A stretch of 64,000 nucleotides of DNA from Slackia sp. (GTDB lineage: Bacteria > Actinomycetota > Coriobacteriia > Anaerosomatales > Anaerosomataceae): positions 1-64,000 of the forward strand of contig DYEA01000004.1 of the NCBI GenBank assembly GCA_020725885.1, written 5' to 3'. The translations under genes were made by a program, and so were the position numbers. Positions 40,451 to 50,449 of this stretch are shown piece by piece. How positions within the stretch are numbered: the stretch's first letter is position 1; each line of letters opens with the position of its first letter. The notes under the pieces are model-generated. The model did no database searches and was not told where the DNA came from. It saw nothing but the letters and a program-made list of their open reading frames with translations.

Positions 40451-42301
40451 TCACCCGGCGCCGCCTCCGCCACCACCGCCGCCTCCTCCGCCACCGCCTG
40501 AGAAGCCGCCTCCGCCGCCGCTTGCGCTCGACATCTGGCTGGAGGCGATCTGCGATGCGGAGGCGAACCCGCTCGTGACCACCGCCGCCGGCGAGCCGAA
40601 CCCCGGCTGCGGCGTCGCCCACCAAGCGGCATGCGCGATGGCGGGATCCTCGAGCACCTGCGGCGCTTTGACCCGCAGCGCCTCGATGACCTTCTCAGCG
40701 ACGCCGAAGACGACCGCGAGCACCAAAAAGTGCTCCCAGAGCACGACGTGCGTCGGAGGCGCCTCGTCGAGCCGGCTGAAGTCCTCCAGGTAGCGCTTGA
40801 GCGCGCTGTACTTCGCGTGCAGGTCGTTGGCACGCGGCGTGCGGCGCGGCATGAACAGCCCGGTCACCCCGACGCCGACCGCGCACGGAATCCCTACGAG
40901 CAGCGTCCAGCCCGAGCCGGACGCTCCGGCGGAGACGATCGCGATGACGAACAGCACCATGCCCCAGGCGATGAACCCGGCCAGCAGGAGCGTCCCGCGT
41001 TTCTCGAAGAAGCCCTGCTTCTCGGCTTCCGCAGTCACGGCCTTCTTCCACCTGTCGATGCCGTCGGCGTAGCGCTGCGGGTGCTGCTTCGCCTCGCGCT
41101 TCAGTTCTTCGATCGTGGTCGAGCGGCCGGCCTCGACCGAGCCGAACACTGCGTCGAGCAGCTGCCGTTCGGCGGAGCTGAGCGAGTCGAGCGACGCTGA
41201 AGGTGCGATGCTCAGACGCCACTCGGTCTCCGTCTTCGGTCCGAACAGCCCCTTCGAGGTCGTCTGCACGGGCTCGACGGTCACGATCCCGCGGTTCGAC
41301 AGGTCCATGAGCGTCGCGGTGAGCTCGTTCTCGCCGACGGTGCCCCAGCGCATCAGCGCGCCGACGACTGCCGGGGGAAGCTCCGCCGGCAGGTCACGGA
41401 AGTACGGCCCAGCGAACGAGGACTGGTGCTCCTTGCCGTATCGCCGCCACAGGAGCAGGGCCCCCACGAGCGACAGGAGCGGCACGACGGCGCCGAACAG
41501 GACGGCGGCAGCCACTGCTGTCCTCGCTCGCCTCCGGGCCGCGTTGGCCTCCTCGGCCCAGCGGCCCTCTTGCTTCAGAACGGTCTGTTCGCGCACCCCG
41601 GGCGTGTCGCGTGCTTCGGTGAGCGCATCCCGGGGGAACAGCGCCCTGGCTTCGACGAACGTGCGGGGCGGCAGGTCCCGCACCGAGAGCAGCATCATGT
41701 TGCTAGCCTTCGACACGACGCCCGTGAGCGGCCCGTGCGCCCAGACGCGGAGCGTGTCCTCGGTGACTCCGGACGGGAAGCGCACCTGGATCTCGGCCGA
41801 TCCGACCCCCACGTCCCACTGATCGCCGATGAACTTCCAGTAGAGCTCGCCGGTGTCGTCCCAGCGCTTCGCGGCGTCGTGCACCACGTAGCGGAGCGTG
41901 AAGGTCGCCCGCGCGTCGGTCGTGTCGTGGTACGCTTCGACGCGAAGCGACGTGCCTTGGTCGACTACGGCGTAATGGCCCGGGATGCGGTCCGTGGACT
42001 CCTGGCGCACGAGCTCGCCCCCAGGACCGGCGACACCGAGGACCTCGATCGGCCCGAACGGATAGGCGGGATCCGAGGGCACGGTGTCGAGCTCCCAGTA
42101 GACGTACGAGAACGACCCGGAGAAGTGGAAGGTGCGCTGCTCGGTCACGACCAGGTCGCCGTTCGGAAGGACCTCGGCCTCGATGCGCACCTCAGGCATG
42201 GAGTACGACTTCGCGTGCGCAGGCGTGACGGCAGAAAGCACGGCCGCAGCGGCGAGCGCCAGAGTCGCAGCCACACGGAGTCTCGACGCCGGCGTTCCCA
42301 T
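40451..42301 (-). CDS. DUF2207 membrane protein with Gly-rich tail
   Basis: The 616-residue protein has a signal peptide (about 1-30, ending AHA), an external beta-rich DUF2207 domain (about 33-230) and a span near 265-290. A cytoplasmic winged-helix-like part, two close spans (about 430-480) and a helical module follow. The tail of about 25 residues is almost only Gly and Ser. This is the usual layout of DUF2207/YciQ-like proteins, whose function is unknown. ATG at 42301 is chosen because it begins a clean signal peptide; longer frames run to 42367. First gene of a three-gene unit. Confidence 0.85.
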   Translation of the reverse strand: MGTPASRLRVAATLALAAAAVLSAVTPAHAKSYSMPEVRIEAEVLPNGDLVVTEQRTFHFSGSFSYVYWELDTVPSDPAYPFGPIEVLGVAGPGGELVRQESTDRIPGHYAVVDQGTSLRVEAYHDTTDARATFTLRYVVHDAAKRWDDTGELYWKFIGDQWDVGVGSAEIQVRFPSGVTEDTLRVWAHGPLTGVVSKASNMMLLSVRDLPPRTFVEARALFPRDALTEARDTPGVREQTVLKQEGRWAEEANAARRRARTAVAAAVLFGAVVPLLSLVGALLLWRRYGKEHQSSFAGPYFRDLPAELPPAVVGALMRWGTVGENELTATLMDLSNRGIVTVEPVQTTSKGLFGPKTETEWRLSIAPSASLDSLSSAERQLLDAVFGSVEAGRSTTIEELKREAKQHPQRYADGIDRWKKAVTAEAEKQGFFEKRGTLLLAGFIAWGMVLFVIAIVSAGASGSGWTLLVGIPCAVGVGVTGLFMPRRTPRANDLHAKYSALKRYLEDFSRLDEAPPTHVVLWEHFLVLAVVFGVAEKVIEALRVKAPQVLEDPAIAHAAWWATPQPGFGSPAAVVTSGFASASQIASSQMSSASGGGGGFSGGGGGGGGGGGGGAG

Positions 42302-42429
42302 GGCCGCTCCGTTCACCGGTTCGTATCGGCTCGGCATCAAGTGCGCGACGTACCTTGGCGCGCACACGCTATGAGGGTACAGCGGAAGCGTCTTGTCGCA
42401 CAGTGCTATGGTCCAGAGGGGGGATCAGA

Positions 42430-43947
42430 ATGCCAGCCGCAGTTCGCGTGATCGCACTGGCTCTCGTCGCAGTCCTGCTCGGAAGCGGCATCGCCTTCGG
42501 AAACGACGCGATCGTCGGGGGAACCGGCGGAGCGCTCGCGCCGATGGCCTCAGCAGACATCCGCATGGAGGCCGAGACGGTCCAAGCAGTCGTCTACAAC
42601 GGTTACGCGCACGTGCGCGTGGACTTCAAGTTCGTGAACCGCGGGCAGCCGAAGACGCTTGCGCTCGGATTCCCGTTCGCGCTCAGCGGTGAGCGCAACG
42701 TGCCGAGCGGCATCGCCGGGTTCCAGGCGTGGGTCGACGGCCACCGCATCCCCGTGGGTTACGAGACCGGGAGGGACGGCGCCAACACGGTCGGATACTA
42801 CACGCACCAGGTTACGTTCAAACGTGGTGTCACCATGGTGCGCGTGGAGTACCTGACGGACGCCAGCGCGGGGTCGGGAACGGTCGAGGAGGCGGAGATC
42901 CGGCGCCCGGCGTGGCACACGGGCGGTTGGACGACGCGGAGCTGGTACCCCTACTGGGTGCACACCGGCGCGGGGTGGGCCGGCACCATCGGCAAGACGG
43001 TCATCAGGTTCCGTCTGGCAGACGACTGCATAGGATTCGACCCCGAGCACGCGACGCGCGCGCTGGCGAACGACACGGGCCGGGAATCGTCTGAAGCGCC
43101 CGGTTGCGTCGCGCTCGACCCGAGGACGCTCCAGTGGTCCTACGCGGACTACGAGCCCGTCGCCGACGCCTCCGGAAGGTCGCCGTACGACGTGCGATTC
43201 GCCGTGTACGAAGCCGCGTATCGCGACATGGCTCGATCGGCGCAGGCGCCCGAGGAGTTCCGCCGCTGGCTTATCGCCGACGCGAAGGCGTCGAGCGAGC
43301 TCGTGCAGGACGGCTGGCGGTTCTCCGCATTGAGCGCGTTCAGCAGCGTCGGGTATCCGTGGGCCGAGTCCGCTGCTGGCTCCGGCAACGGCGAGTCGGC
43401 GGAGGTCCGGTTCGGCGCGCCGCGGCCCATCGAGGAGATCCGGGTCGTCTCGGGGCGCGCCCAAAGGCCTGACCTGTTCGAGGCCAACGCCCGTCCGAAG
43501 ACGCTCAAGGTCACGTTCTCTGACGGCACATCGCAGGTGCTTCAGCTCAAGGACACGCCGGCGCTGCAGCGGTTCGCGGTGCCGAAGAAGACGAGCGCCA
43601 GCCTCAAAGTCGAGATCGTGGACGTGTACCCGGGAGGCAAGGCGCAAGACGCGTACCTGACCCTCGTCGACGCGGGTCTGCGCTCGCCCGCGTTCGAGGA
43701 GTTCGACGTGCTGCTCGCGTCCGTTTCCGACACCGTGACGAGCGAGCCGTCCACGCCGACGGCTGCCGGCCCCGGCGTCTCCGCGAACCCGGCCGCCGCG
43801 GCCGACGCCGGTTCGCCTGATGCCGATGCGGCCGACCGTGATCTGCCGCCGGCAGGTTGGCTTGCGGTCGCCACGGTCGCCGCGGTGGCTGGCATCGCAG
43901 TATATGCGGGGTACCGCCGCAGCGCGGCAAGAAGCTCCACCTCATAA
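42430..43947 (+). CDS. membrane-anchored secreted protein with discoidin-like domain
   Basis: The 505-residue protein has a signal peptide (about 1-24). An N-terminal beta domain (about 35-150) resembles DUF4424-like surface proteins (VVYNGYAHVRVDFKFVNRG). A C-terminal discoidin/NADase-type glycan-binding domain follows (about 290-430, with ASSELVQDGW, VRFGAPRPIEEIRVVSG and LKVEIVDVYPGGKAQDAYLTLVD). A Pro/Ala/Asp-rich linker precedes a single C-terminal span (about 470-490) with a basic end. It probably binds a ligand at the cell surface. It is divergent from the DUF2207 unit across a short gap. Confidence 0.75.
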   Translation: MPAAVRVIALALVAVLLGSGIAFGNDAIVGGTGGALAPMASADIRMEAETVQAVVYNGYAHVRVDFKFVNRGQPKTLALGFPFALSGERNVPSGIAGFQAWVDGHRIPVGYETGRDGANTVGYYTHQVTFKRGVTMVRVEYLTDASAGSGTVEEAEIRRPAWHTGGWTTRSWYPYWVHTGAGWAGTIGKTVIRFRLADDCIGFDPEHATRALANDTGRESSEAPGCVALDPRTLQWSYADYEPVADASGRSPYDVRFAVYEAAYRDMARSAQAPEEFRRWLIADAKASSELVQDGWRFSALSAFSSVGYPWAESAAGSGNGESAEVRFGAPRPIEEIRVVSGRAQRPDLFEANARPKTLKVTFSDGTSQVLQLKDTPALQRFAVPKKTSASLKVEIVDVYPGGKAQDAYLTLVDAGLRSPAFEEFDVLLASVSDTVTSEPSTPTAAGPGVSANPAAAADAGSPDADAADRDLPPAGWLAVATVAAVAGIAVYAGYRRSAARSSTS

Positions 43948-44066
43948 GACGCGGGTTGGGGCGCGCCGCTCGGAAGGCGGTTTGCTTCCGTGCGGCGCGC
44001 CGCACGCATGCGCTAGACTGGTTGCAGGTCTTCCGTGTGTCGGTGGGCGCATCGTGGGAGGCGTCG

Positions 44067-45665
44067 ATGCGGTTCGCGCTTGCACAAGTCAATCCCACGG
44101 TCGGCGACGTCGACGGCAACCTCGTTCTAGCGCTCGAGGCCGCCCGTGAGGCTGCTGAAGCAGGCGCGGACCTCGTCCTCCTTCCCGAGCTGGTCATCAC
44201 CGGCTACCCGCCGGAAGACCTCCTCGGCAAGCCGCACTTCGTGGAGCGCGCCATGGCGGCGGTCGAGACATTCGCTGCCGAGGCGGCGTGTCCGGCGCTC
44301 ATCGGGTCGCCATGGAGAGACGACAGCGACCTGTACAACTGCGCCGTGCACACGAGGGCCGGCGCCATCGAGGGCGTGTACCGCAAGCGTCTGCTGCCGA
44401 ACTACAGCGTCTTCGACGAGAAGCGCTACTTCACTCCGGGCAACGCGAACATGCTGCTCGACTACGGCGGCGTCGGCGTAGGCGTGACGATCTGCGAAGA
44501 CGCGTGGCAGCCGGAGCCCATCGCGCGGCTCGCGAGCATCGGCGCGCGCGTGGTCACGAACCTGTCAGCGTCGCCGTTCTTCGCAGGGAAAGGGGTGGCG
44601 CGCGAGCGCATGCTCGTGCGGCGCGCTCTCGAGTTCGGCGTCTGGGTTGTGTACTGCAACCTCGTCGGCGGCCAGGACGAGCTGGTGTTCGACGGGCGCT
44701 CCGTGGTGATCGCGCCTGACGGCACGGTGGTCGGCCGGGCTCGCGCGTTCGACGAGGACCTGCTCGTGGTGGACGTGGAGGTCGGAAGCGATCCGGTGGT
44801 GCAGCGCGTCGAGCAGCGCATCGAGCACGAGCCTGAGATGTACGCGGCCCTCGTGCTCGGGCTGCGGGACTACATCCGCAAGAACGGCTTCACCGACGTC
44901 GTGGTCGGGCTGTCGGGCGGCATCGACTCCGCCTTCGTGGCGACGCTGGCCGCGGACGCGCTCGGGCCCGAGCGTGTGCACGGGGTCATGATGCCGTCAC
45001 GCTACTCGTCTGAGGGCAGCCTGTCCGACGCGCGCGCGCTCGCACAGGCGCTGGGAATCGACGCCATCGAGCTGAGCATCGAGCCGACCTTCAGCGCGGC
45101 GCTCGACACGCTGGCGCCCGTGTTCGAAGGCAGGGAGCCGGACGTCACCGAGGAGAACCTGCAGGCGCGCGTGCGGGGTATGCTCCTCATGGCGCTGTCG
45201 AACAAGTTCGGGTGGCTCGTGCTGGCCACCGGCAACAAGAGCGAGCTCTCCGTGGGGTACAGCACGCTGTACGGCGACATGGTGGGCGGCTTTGCTCCGA
45301 TCAAGGACGTGTTCAAGACCCGCGTGTACGACCTTGCGCGGTGGCGCAACGCGCAGTCGCAGGCGATACCCGAGCCGATCCTCACGAAGGTTCCAAGCGC
45401 TGAGCTGCGGCCCGGCCAGACGGACCAGGACTCGCTGCCGCCGTACGACCTGCTCGACCCGATCCTCGTCGAGTACGTGGAGCTCGACCGCTCCGTGGAC
45501 GAGATCGTCGCTATGGGCTACGACCGCGCAGTGGTCGAGCGCGTGGCGGCGATGGTGGATGGCGCCGAGTACAAGCGGCGCCAGGGTCCGGTCGGCATCA
45601 AGGTGACGCCCAAGGCGTTCGGCAAAGACCGCCGCATGCCCATCACGAACCGGTTCCGGGGGTAG
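44067..45665 (+). CDS. nadE: glutamine-dependent NAD+ synthetase
   Basis: The 532-residue, two-domain enzyme carries out the last step of NAD synthesis. The N-terminal nitrilase-type glutaminase has the Glu in PELVITGYPPED, Lys in YRKRLLPNY and Cys in TICEDAW. The C-terminal synthetase has the ATP loop VGLSGGIDSAFVA (about 279-291) and LATGNKSELSVGY. ATG at 44067 follows GGGAGG at 44056-44061. Two earlier in-frame codons give no family sequence. Confidence 0.95.
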   Translation: MRFALAQVNPTVGDVDGNLVLALEAAREAAEAGADLVLLPELVITGYPPEDLLGKPHFVERAMAAVETFAAEAACPALIGSPWRDDSDLYNCAVHTRAGAIEGVYRKRLLPNYSVFDEKRYFTPGNANMLLDYGGVGVGVTICEDAWQPEPIARLASIGARVVTNLSASPFFAGKGVARERMLVRRALEFGVWVVYCNLVGGQDELVFDGRSVVIAPDGTVVGRARAFDEDLLVVDVEVGSDPVVQRVEQRIEHEPEMYAALVLGLRDYIRKNGFTDVVVGLSGGIDSAFVATLAADALGPERVHGVMMPSRYSSEGSLSDARALAQALGIDAIELSIEPTFSAALDTLAPVFEGREPDVTEENLQARVRGMLLMALSNKFGWLVLATGNKSELSVGYSTLYGDMVGGFAPIKDVFKTRVYDLARWRNAQSQAIPEPILTKVPSAELRPGQTDQDSLPPYDLLDPILVEYVELDRSVDEIVAMGYDRAVVERVAAMVDGAEYKRRQGPVGIKVTPKAFGKDRRMPITNRFRG

Positions 45666-45666
45666 C

Positions 45667-46119
45667 GTGGCGCTTCTCGAGTGGGTGGGGCCGGACGACG
45701 CCCGCATGCGCGCGGTGTGCGACCTGCGGCACGAGGTGCTGATGGCGCCGTTCGGCGTGCCGCGAGACGATGCGTGGGGAGATGATGACCCCGCGTCGCA
45801 CCACTTGCTCGCCGTCGAGGGCGAGCGCGTCGTCGGCTACACGCGCTTGATCGTGCACGGCGAGGAGGCGCAGATCCGGCACGTGGCCGTGGCGTTCGAC
45901 AGGCAGCGTACGGGCATCGGCAGGGCGCTTATAGAAGAGGCGTGCCGCGAGGCCGTGGTGCGTGGCGTCACACGCGCGCACCTGAACGCGCGTCTGCCTG
46001 CCGTCCCGTTCTACGAGCGCCTCGGCTTCGTCGTCATCAGCAACGAGCCGTTCCCATCCGGTCGTACCGCCCAGCCCCACGTGCGGATGGAGCGGGTGCT
46101 CGAGCGCGGCGATCCGTAG
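45667..46119 (+). CDS. GNAT family acetyltransferase (ElaA-like)
   Basis: The 150-residue, single GNAT domain has the core IRHVAVAFDRQRTGIGRALIEEA and the C-terminal VPFYERLGF. The early LRHEVLMAPFGVPRDD resembles ElaA-like proteins. The substrate is unknown. The GTG start lies one base after the nadE stop, so it is coupled to nadE. Confidence 0.85.
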   Translation: MALLEWVGPDDARMRAVCDLRHEVLMAPFGVPRDDAWGDDDPASHHLLAVEGERVVGYTRLIVHGEEAQIRHVAVAFDRQRTGIGRALIEEACREAVVRGVTRAHLNARLPAVPFYERLGFVVISNEPFPSGRTAQPHVRMERVLERGDP

Positions 46120-46225
46120 AAGCGCTCCGCGCGCCTGCGCGTTGGGTATAAGGTGTGGCGTCGCCGCACGCCTTCGCCTAACCTATGCGGTGGCGATCAA
46201 CCGTCCATCATATGAGGAGGGAACC

Positions 46226-47185
46226 ATGCCGACACTGACGCGCGACCAGGTCCACGTGCCTGCGGACGTGCCCGCTGAGGCGCGCGAGACCTACATCGAC
46301 AACTACCTGAAAGCGACGAGAGGCACCGGGCGGCTGATGCTGTTCGCGTGCGACCAGAAGGTCGAGCACCTCAACGACGACTTCTACGGCGACGGCATCG
46401 CGCCTGAAGACGCGGATCCCGAGCACCTGTTCCGCATCGGATCGCAGGGGGTCGTCGGCGTTCTCGCCGGACAGCGCGGGCTCATCGCCCAGTACGCGCC
46501 GGACTACCCGGACATCAACTACCTCGTCAAGATGAACTCCAAGACGCACCTGGTGAAGTCGTCGGCGAAGGACCCCGCGAAGCACCAGGACGACCCATAC
46601 TCGGCGCAGTTGTACGACCTGCAGACGGTGCTCGACCTGCGCGACAACGGCGTGAACGTCGTGGGCATCGGCTACACGATCTACCTCGGCAGCGAGTACG
46701 AGTCGAACATGCTGCAGGAGGCGGGCCAGCTCATCGCCGACGCCCACTCGGTGGGGCTGCTCGTGGTGCTGTGGATCTACCCGCGCGGCCGCGCGGTGCC
46801 GGACGAGAAGGACCCGCACCTGATCGCGGGGGCGGCTGGCGTCGCGGTGTGCCTCGGCGCGGACTTCGTGAAGGTCAACCCGCCGAAGGCGACTGAGGAC
46901 AAGTCGTCGGCCGAGCTGCTCAAGGAAGCGTCGCTCGCATCCGGTCGCACCGGCCTGGTGTGCGCGGGCGGCTCGACGGTCGCGGCCGACGTATTCTTGC
47001 GCCAGTTGTGGGAGCAGATCCACGTCGGCGGGGCTCGGGGCAACGCCACGGGCCGCAACATCCACCAGCGTCCTCTCGACGAGGCCGTGCGCCTCACGAA
47101 GGCGATCAGCGCGATCACGCTCGGCGACTGGAGCGTCGAAGACGCGCTCGCGGTCTTCAAGGGCGAGAAGGACTTCGCGCTCTGA
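46226..47185 (+). CDS. class I fructose-bisphosphate aldolase (DhnA/FbaB type)
   Basis: The 319-residue TIM-barrel Schiff-base aldolase of archaeal/DhnA type has LFACDQKVEHLN near the start and the lysine strand GADFVKVNPPKATED. The phosphate-binding GARGNATGRNIHQRPLDEA comes near the end. It would cleave or make fructose-1,6-bisphosphate and fits the PPi-PFK gene nearby. ATG at 46226 follows GAGGAGG (46214-46220); a longer frame to 46142 is not family-like. Confidence 0.85.
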   Translation: MPTLTRDQVHVPADVPAEARETYIDNYLKATRGTGRLMLFACDQKVEHLNDDFYGDGIAPEDADPEHLFRIGSQGVVGVLAGQRGLIAQYAPDYPDINYLVKMNSKTHLVKSSAKDPAKHQDDPYSAQLYDLQTVLDLRDNGVNVVGIGYTIYLGSEYESNMLQEAGQLIADAHSVGLLVVLWIYPRGRAVPDEKDPHLIAGAAGVAVCLGADFVKVNPPKATEDKSSAELLKEASLASGRTGLVCAGGSTVAADVFLRQLWEQIHVGGARGNATGRNIHQRPLDEAVRLTKAISAITLGDWSVEDALAVFKGEKDFAL

Positions 47186-47277
47186 TAGCACCTTCGAAGG
47201 TTCGGCGCGGCGTCGCACCTGTGGCGGCGCCGCGCTATCCTTAAGCACCAACGTCCAACCGATCGACTGGACCGCAC

Positions 47278-48201
47278 ATGCCCGTATCCGACTGGTTCAA
47301 GGCCCGCGAGCAGCGGCGGTACACCGTCGTCTCACCGGGCGCGCCTTCTGCGGATCTGCCTGACGGCGTCTGGCTGAAGTGCGACGGCTGCAAGCACACC
47401 GTCTACCGGGGCGATCTCGAGGCGAACCTGAGCGTGTGCCCGCACTGCGGGCACCATGCCGAGATGCCGGCGAAGGACCGCCTCCTCGCGCTGGCCGACG
47501 AGGGGACGTTCGAGGAGACGGACGCGACGCTCTCCTCGACGGACCCGCTCCGGTTCACCGCTGCGAAGCCTTACGCGGAGACGTTGGCATCGGCCCGCGA
47601 GAAGACCGGGCTCGCTGAGGCGGTCGTGACGGGACGGGCGCTCGTAGGCGGCCACCCGGCGGTGCTCGGAGCGATGGACTTCCGCTTCATCGGCGCATCG
47701 ATGGGCACCGTGGTCGGAGAGAAGGTGGCGCGCGCATTCGACCGGGCGCGCGAGGAAGAGCGGGCGGTCGTGTTCGTGACTGCGTCCGGGGGCGCCCGGA
47801 TGCAGGAGGGCATGCTCTCGCTCATGCAGATGGCGAAGACGGCAGCCGCGGTCCGCCGGTTCTCGGACGCAGGGCTTCCGTACGTCGCGGTGCTCGCGGA
47901 TCCCACGTACGGAGGCGTCACGGCGAGCTTCCCGGTCCTCGCGGACGTGATCTTCGCGGAGCCGGGCGCGATGGTCGGGTTCGCTGGGCCGAAACTGGTC
48001 CAGGAGACGACGCGTCAGAGCCTGCCGAAGGGATTCCAGACCGCCGAATCGCTCGTGGAGCACGGCTTCGTGGACGCGGTGGTCCCGCGCACGGAGCTCA
48101 AGGCGACGGTGGCGCGCGTGCTCGACTACCTGTGCGCGCAAGACGTCCATCCTGCGGCCGAAGGCGCTGCGTGCCCGGTCGCGTTCGAGGAGGGTTCGTG
48201 A
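47278..48201 (+). CDS. accD: acetyl-CoA carboxylase carboxyltransferase beta subunit
   Basis: The 307-residue subunit has the zinc ribbon WLKCDGCKHTVYRGDLE/VCPHCGHH (about 37-62) and the crotonase-type transferase core with MGTVVGEKVARAFD, SGGARMQEG and EPGAMVGFAGP. It forms the carboxyltransferase with AccA, transferring carboxyl from biotin to acetyl-CoA for fatty-acid synthesis. No strong ribosome site precedes the ATG. The accA gene starts one base after its stop. Confidence 0.95.
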   Translation: MPVSDWFKAREQRRYTVVSPGAPSADLPDGVWLKCDGCKHTVYRGDLEANLSVCPHCGHHAEMPAKDRLLALADEGTFEETDATLSSTDPLRFTAAKPYAETLASAREKTGLAEAVVTGRALVGGHPAVLGAMDFRFIGASMGTVVGEKVARAFDRAREEERAVVFVTASGGARMQEGMLSLMQMAKTAAAVRRFSDAGLPYVAVLADPTYGGVTASFPVLADVIFAEPGAMVGFAGPKLVQETTRQSLPKGFQTAESLVEHGFVDAVVPRTELKATVARVLDYLCAQDVHPAAEGAACPVAFEEGS

Positions 48202-48202
48202 C

Positions 48203-49171
48203 GTGGCGGCGGTCAGGCACGTGATGGAGTTCGAGCGCCCCATCGTCGAGCTCGAACGGCAGCTCGAGGACCTCAAGCGCTTGGACGTCAGCGCCCAGCC
48301 GGAGCTGGCGAGCGAGATCGCGCAGCTCGAGGCAGAGATCGCCATGCTCAAAGACGCGCTCTACTCGGCGCTCACGCCGTGGGAGCGCGTGCAGGTCGCG
48401 CGGCACCCCGAGCGCCCCAAGACCCAGGACTACGTCGGCGCGCTGTTCTCGGAGGTCGTCGAGCTGCGCGGCGACCGCGCGTACGGCGACGACGAAGCGA
48501 TGTTCGCGGGGCTCGGGACCATCGACGGCGTCCGCTGCGTCGTGCTGGGGCACCGCAAGGGCAAGAACACCACCGAGAACATCCGGCGCAACTTCGGCAG
48601 CCCGCACCCGGAGGGATTCCGGAAAGCGCGTCGTGCGATGCTGCTTGCCGAGAAGTTCGGGCTTCCGGTGGTGAGCTTCCTCGACACCGCCGGAGCGTAC
48701 CCCGGCATCGAGGCGGAGGAACGTGGGCAGGCCTGGGCGATCGCCGAGTGCCTGGAGACGCTGGCTGGGCTGCGGACGCCGGTGGTCGTGGTCGGCATCG
48801 GCGAGGGCGGCAGCGGCGGTGCGCTCGCGATCGGTTTCGGCGACCGGCTCATCATGCTCGAGAACGCGTACTACTCGGTCATCTCGCCCGAGATGTGCTC
48901 GCTCATCCTGTTCAAGGACCCGCAGCACGCTGCTGAGACGGCCTCCGCGCTGAGGCTCACAGCGGTCGACCTCGTCGAGCTCGGCATCGCCGACGAGGTG
49001 ATCGAGGAGCCGCTCGGCGGCGCGCACCGCGACCCGGCGCTCGTGCTCGCGCGAGTCGAGGACGCGATCGTACGTGCGCTTCGCGAGCTCGCGTCTGTGC
49101 CCCGGGACGAGCTCGTCGCCCGAAGGCAGGCGCGTCTGGCGTCGATCGGCGCGGACTCCGTCCGGGAATGA
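48203..49171 (+). CDS. accA: acetyl-CoA carboxylase carboxyltransferase alpha subunit
   Basis: The 322-residue subunit has the N-terminal helix EFERPIVELERQLEDLK and WERVQVARHPERP. The core has GHRKGKNTTENIRRNFG, PHPEGFRKARR, SFLDTAGAYPGIEAEERGQ and GEGGSGGALAIGF. The GTG start uses GAGGAGGG at 48188-48195, inside the end of accD. Partner of accD; biotin carboxylase and carrier genes are not in the window. Confidence 0.96.
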   Translation: MAAVRHVMEFERPIVELERQLEDLKRLDVSAQPELASEIAQLEAEIAMLKDALYSALTPWERVQVARHPERPKTQDYVGALFSEVVELRGDRAYGDDEAMFAGLGTIDGVRCVVLGHRKGKNTTENIRRNFGSPHPEGFRKARRAMLLAEKFGLPVVSFLDTAGAYPGIEAEERGQAWAIAECLETLAGLRTPVVVVGIGEGGSGGALAIGFGDRLIMLENAYYSVISPEMCSLILFKDPQHAAETASALRLTAVDLVELGIADEVIEEPLGGAHRDPALVLARVEDAIVRALRELASVPRDELVARRQARLASIGADSVRE

Positions 49172-49213
49172 TAGGTAACGCACGGACACGCCGTTGATCG
49201 AGGAGGGGCGGAC

Positions 49214-50446
49214 ATGGCACAGGGTGCAGCCATCAAGCGCGTCGGGATGCTGTTCAGCGGGGGGCCTGCGCCGGCCGCGAACGCTGTGATCTGCGCGGCG
49301 GCGCTGTCGTTCATCAACAACGGCGCCGAGGTCATCGGCTTCCTCGACGGCTACGAGCGCCTCGAGGACTTCTCGCCTGAGAGACCCCTGCAGGCCGGCG
49401 TCGACTACCTCGTGCTCACGCGCGACGACGTCTCTGGGATCCGCAACCGCAAGGACATCATCCTGCGCACCTCGCGCGCGAACCCTGGGAAGCCAATCAC
49501 AGCGCTCGAGGACCTCGCAGATCCCGAGAAGAACGGGCGGCTGCTCGCAGTGTACGGCGCGCTCGACTCGCTCGACATCGATGCGCTCGTCTCGATCGGT
49601 GGAGACGACACGCTCAAGACCGCGAACTACCTCTACCGGATGCAGGAGCTCATGCCGGAGCTGCGCCGGCTGCGGATCGTGCACCTGCCGAAGACCATCG
49701 ACAACGACTACTACGGCATCGACTGGACCTTCGGCTTCTACTCCGCGGCGCACTTCGCGGCGGCCGAGATCCGGAACCTCGTCGCGGACGCCAAGTCCAC
49801 GCAGACCTGGTACGTGCTCGAGATCATGGGGAGGAAGGCCGGCTGGCTCACGTACGCAGCAGGCATCGCTGGCGAAGCGACGCGGATGCTCTCGGTCGAG
49901 GACTTCGACGGCGAGTTCGACGCTGCGGCAGTAGGCCGCGAGCTTGCCGACCTCATGCTCAAACGTGAAGAAGACGGCCGCAAGTACGGCATCGTGTGCA
50001 TCGCCGAAGGGCTTGCGGACAAGCTGCCTGAAGACCAGAAGCCGAAGACGACCGACGAGCACGGCAACGTGCGGCTGGGGGAGGCGCAGGTCGGGCGGAT
50101 CCTGGCGGACGCGATGGAGCGCGCGTACCGCGAGCGCACCGGCGTGAAGGTGAAAGTGCGTTCGAAGCAGATCGGGTACGAGACGCGATGCGCGGAGCCC
50201 AGCGCATTCGACGTGCTGCTCGGCACGCAGCTCGGCGTCGGAGCGTTCCGCGCTCTCGTCGAGGAAGGGCTCACAGGCGTGATGGTGAGCGTCGAGAACC
50301 AGCTCTCGCTCAAGTACGTCCCGTTCGCCGAGCTCATCGACGAGGCCACGCTCAAGACCCGCGTGCGCTTCATCGACCGGTCGAGCGACTTCTACCGGCT
50401 CGCGCGTGCGCTCGAGTACCAGGGCATCCTGGCAAGGCAGGACTGA
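49214..50446 (+). CDS. PPi-dependent 6-phosphofructokinase
   Basis: The 410-residue enzyme has the PFK motifs GGPAPAANAVI, the phosphate-donor loop SIGGDDTLKTA (about 128-138), LPKTIDNDYYGIDWTFGF (about 158-175) and EIMGRKAGWLTY. The GGDD form, with Asp after Gly-Gly-Asp, is the hallmark of pyrophosphate-dependent PFKs. It works reversibly in glycolysis and gluconeogenesis and is common in anaerobes. A strong GAGGAGGGG precedes the ATG. Confidence 0.92.
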   Translation: MAQGAAIKRVGMLFSGGPAPAANAVICAAALSFINNGAEVIGFLDGYERLEDFSPERPLQAGVDYLVLTRDDVSGIRNRKDIILRTSRANPGKPITALEDLADPEKNGRLLAVYGALDSLDIDALVSIGGDDTLKTANYLYRMQELMPELRRLRIVHLPKTIDNDYYGIDWTFGFYSAAHFAAAEIRNLVADAKSTQTWYVLEIMGRKAGWLTYAAGIAGEATRMLSVEDFDGEFDAAAVGRELADLMLKREEDGRKYGIVCIAEGLADKLPEDQKPKTTDEHGNVRLGEAQVGRILADAMERAYRERTGVKVKVRSKQIGYETRCAEPSAFDVLLGTQLGVGAFRALVEEGLTGVMVSVENQLSLKYVPFAELIDEATLKTRVRFIDRSSDFYRLARALEYQGILARQD

Positions 50447-50449
50447 GCG

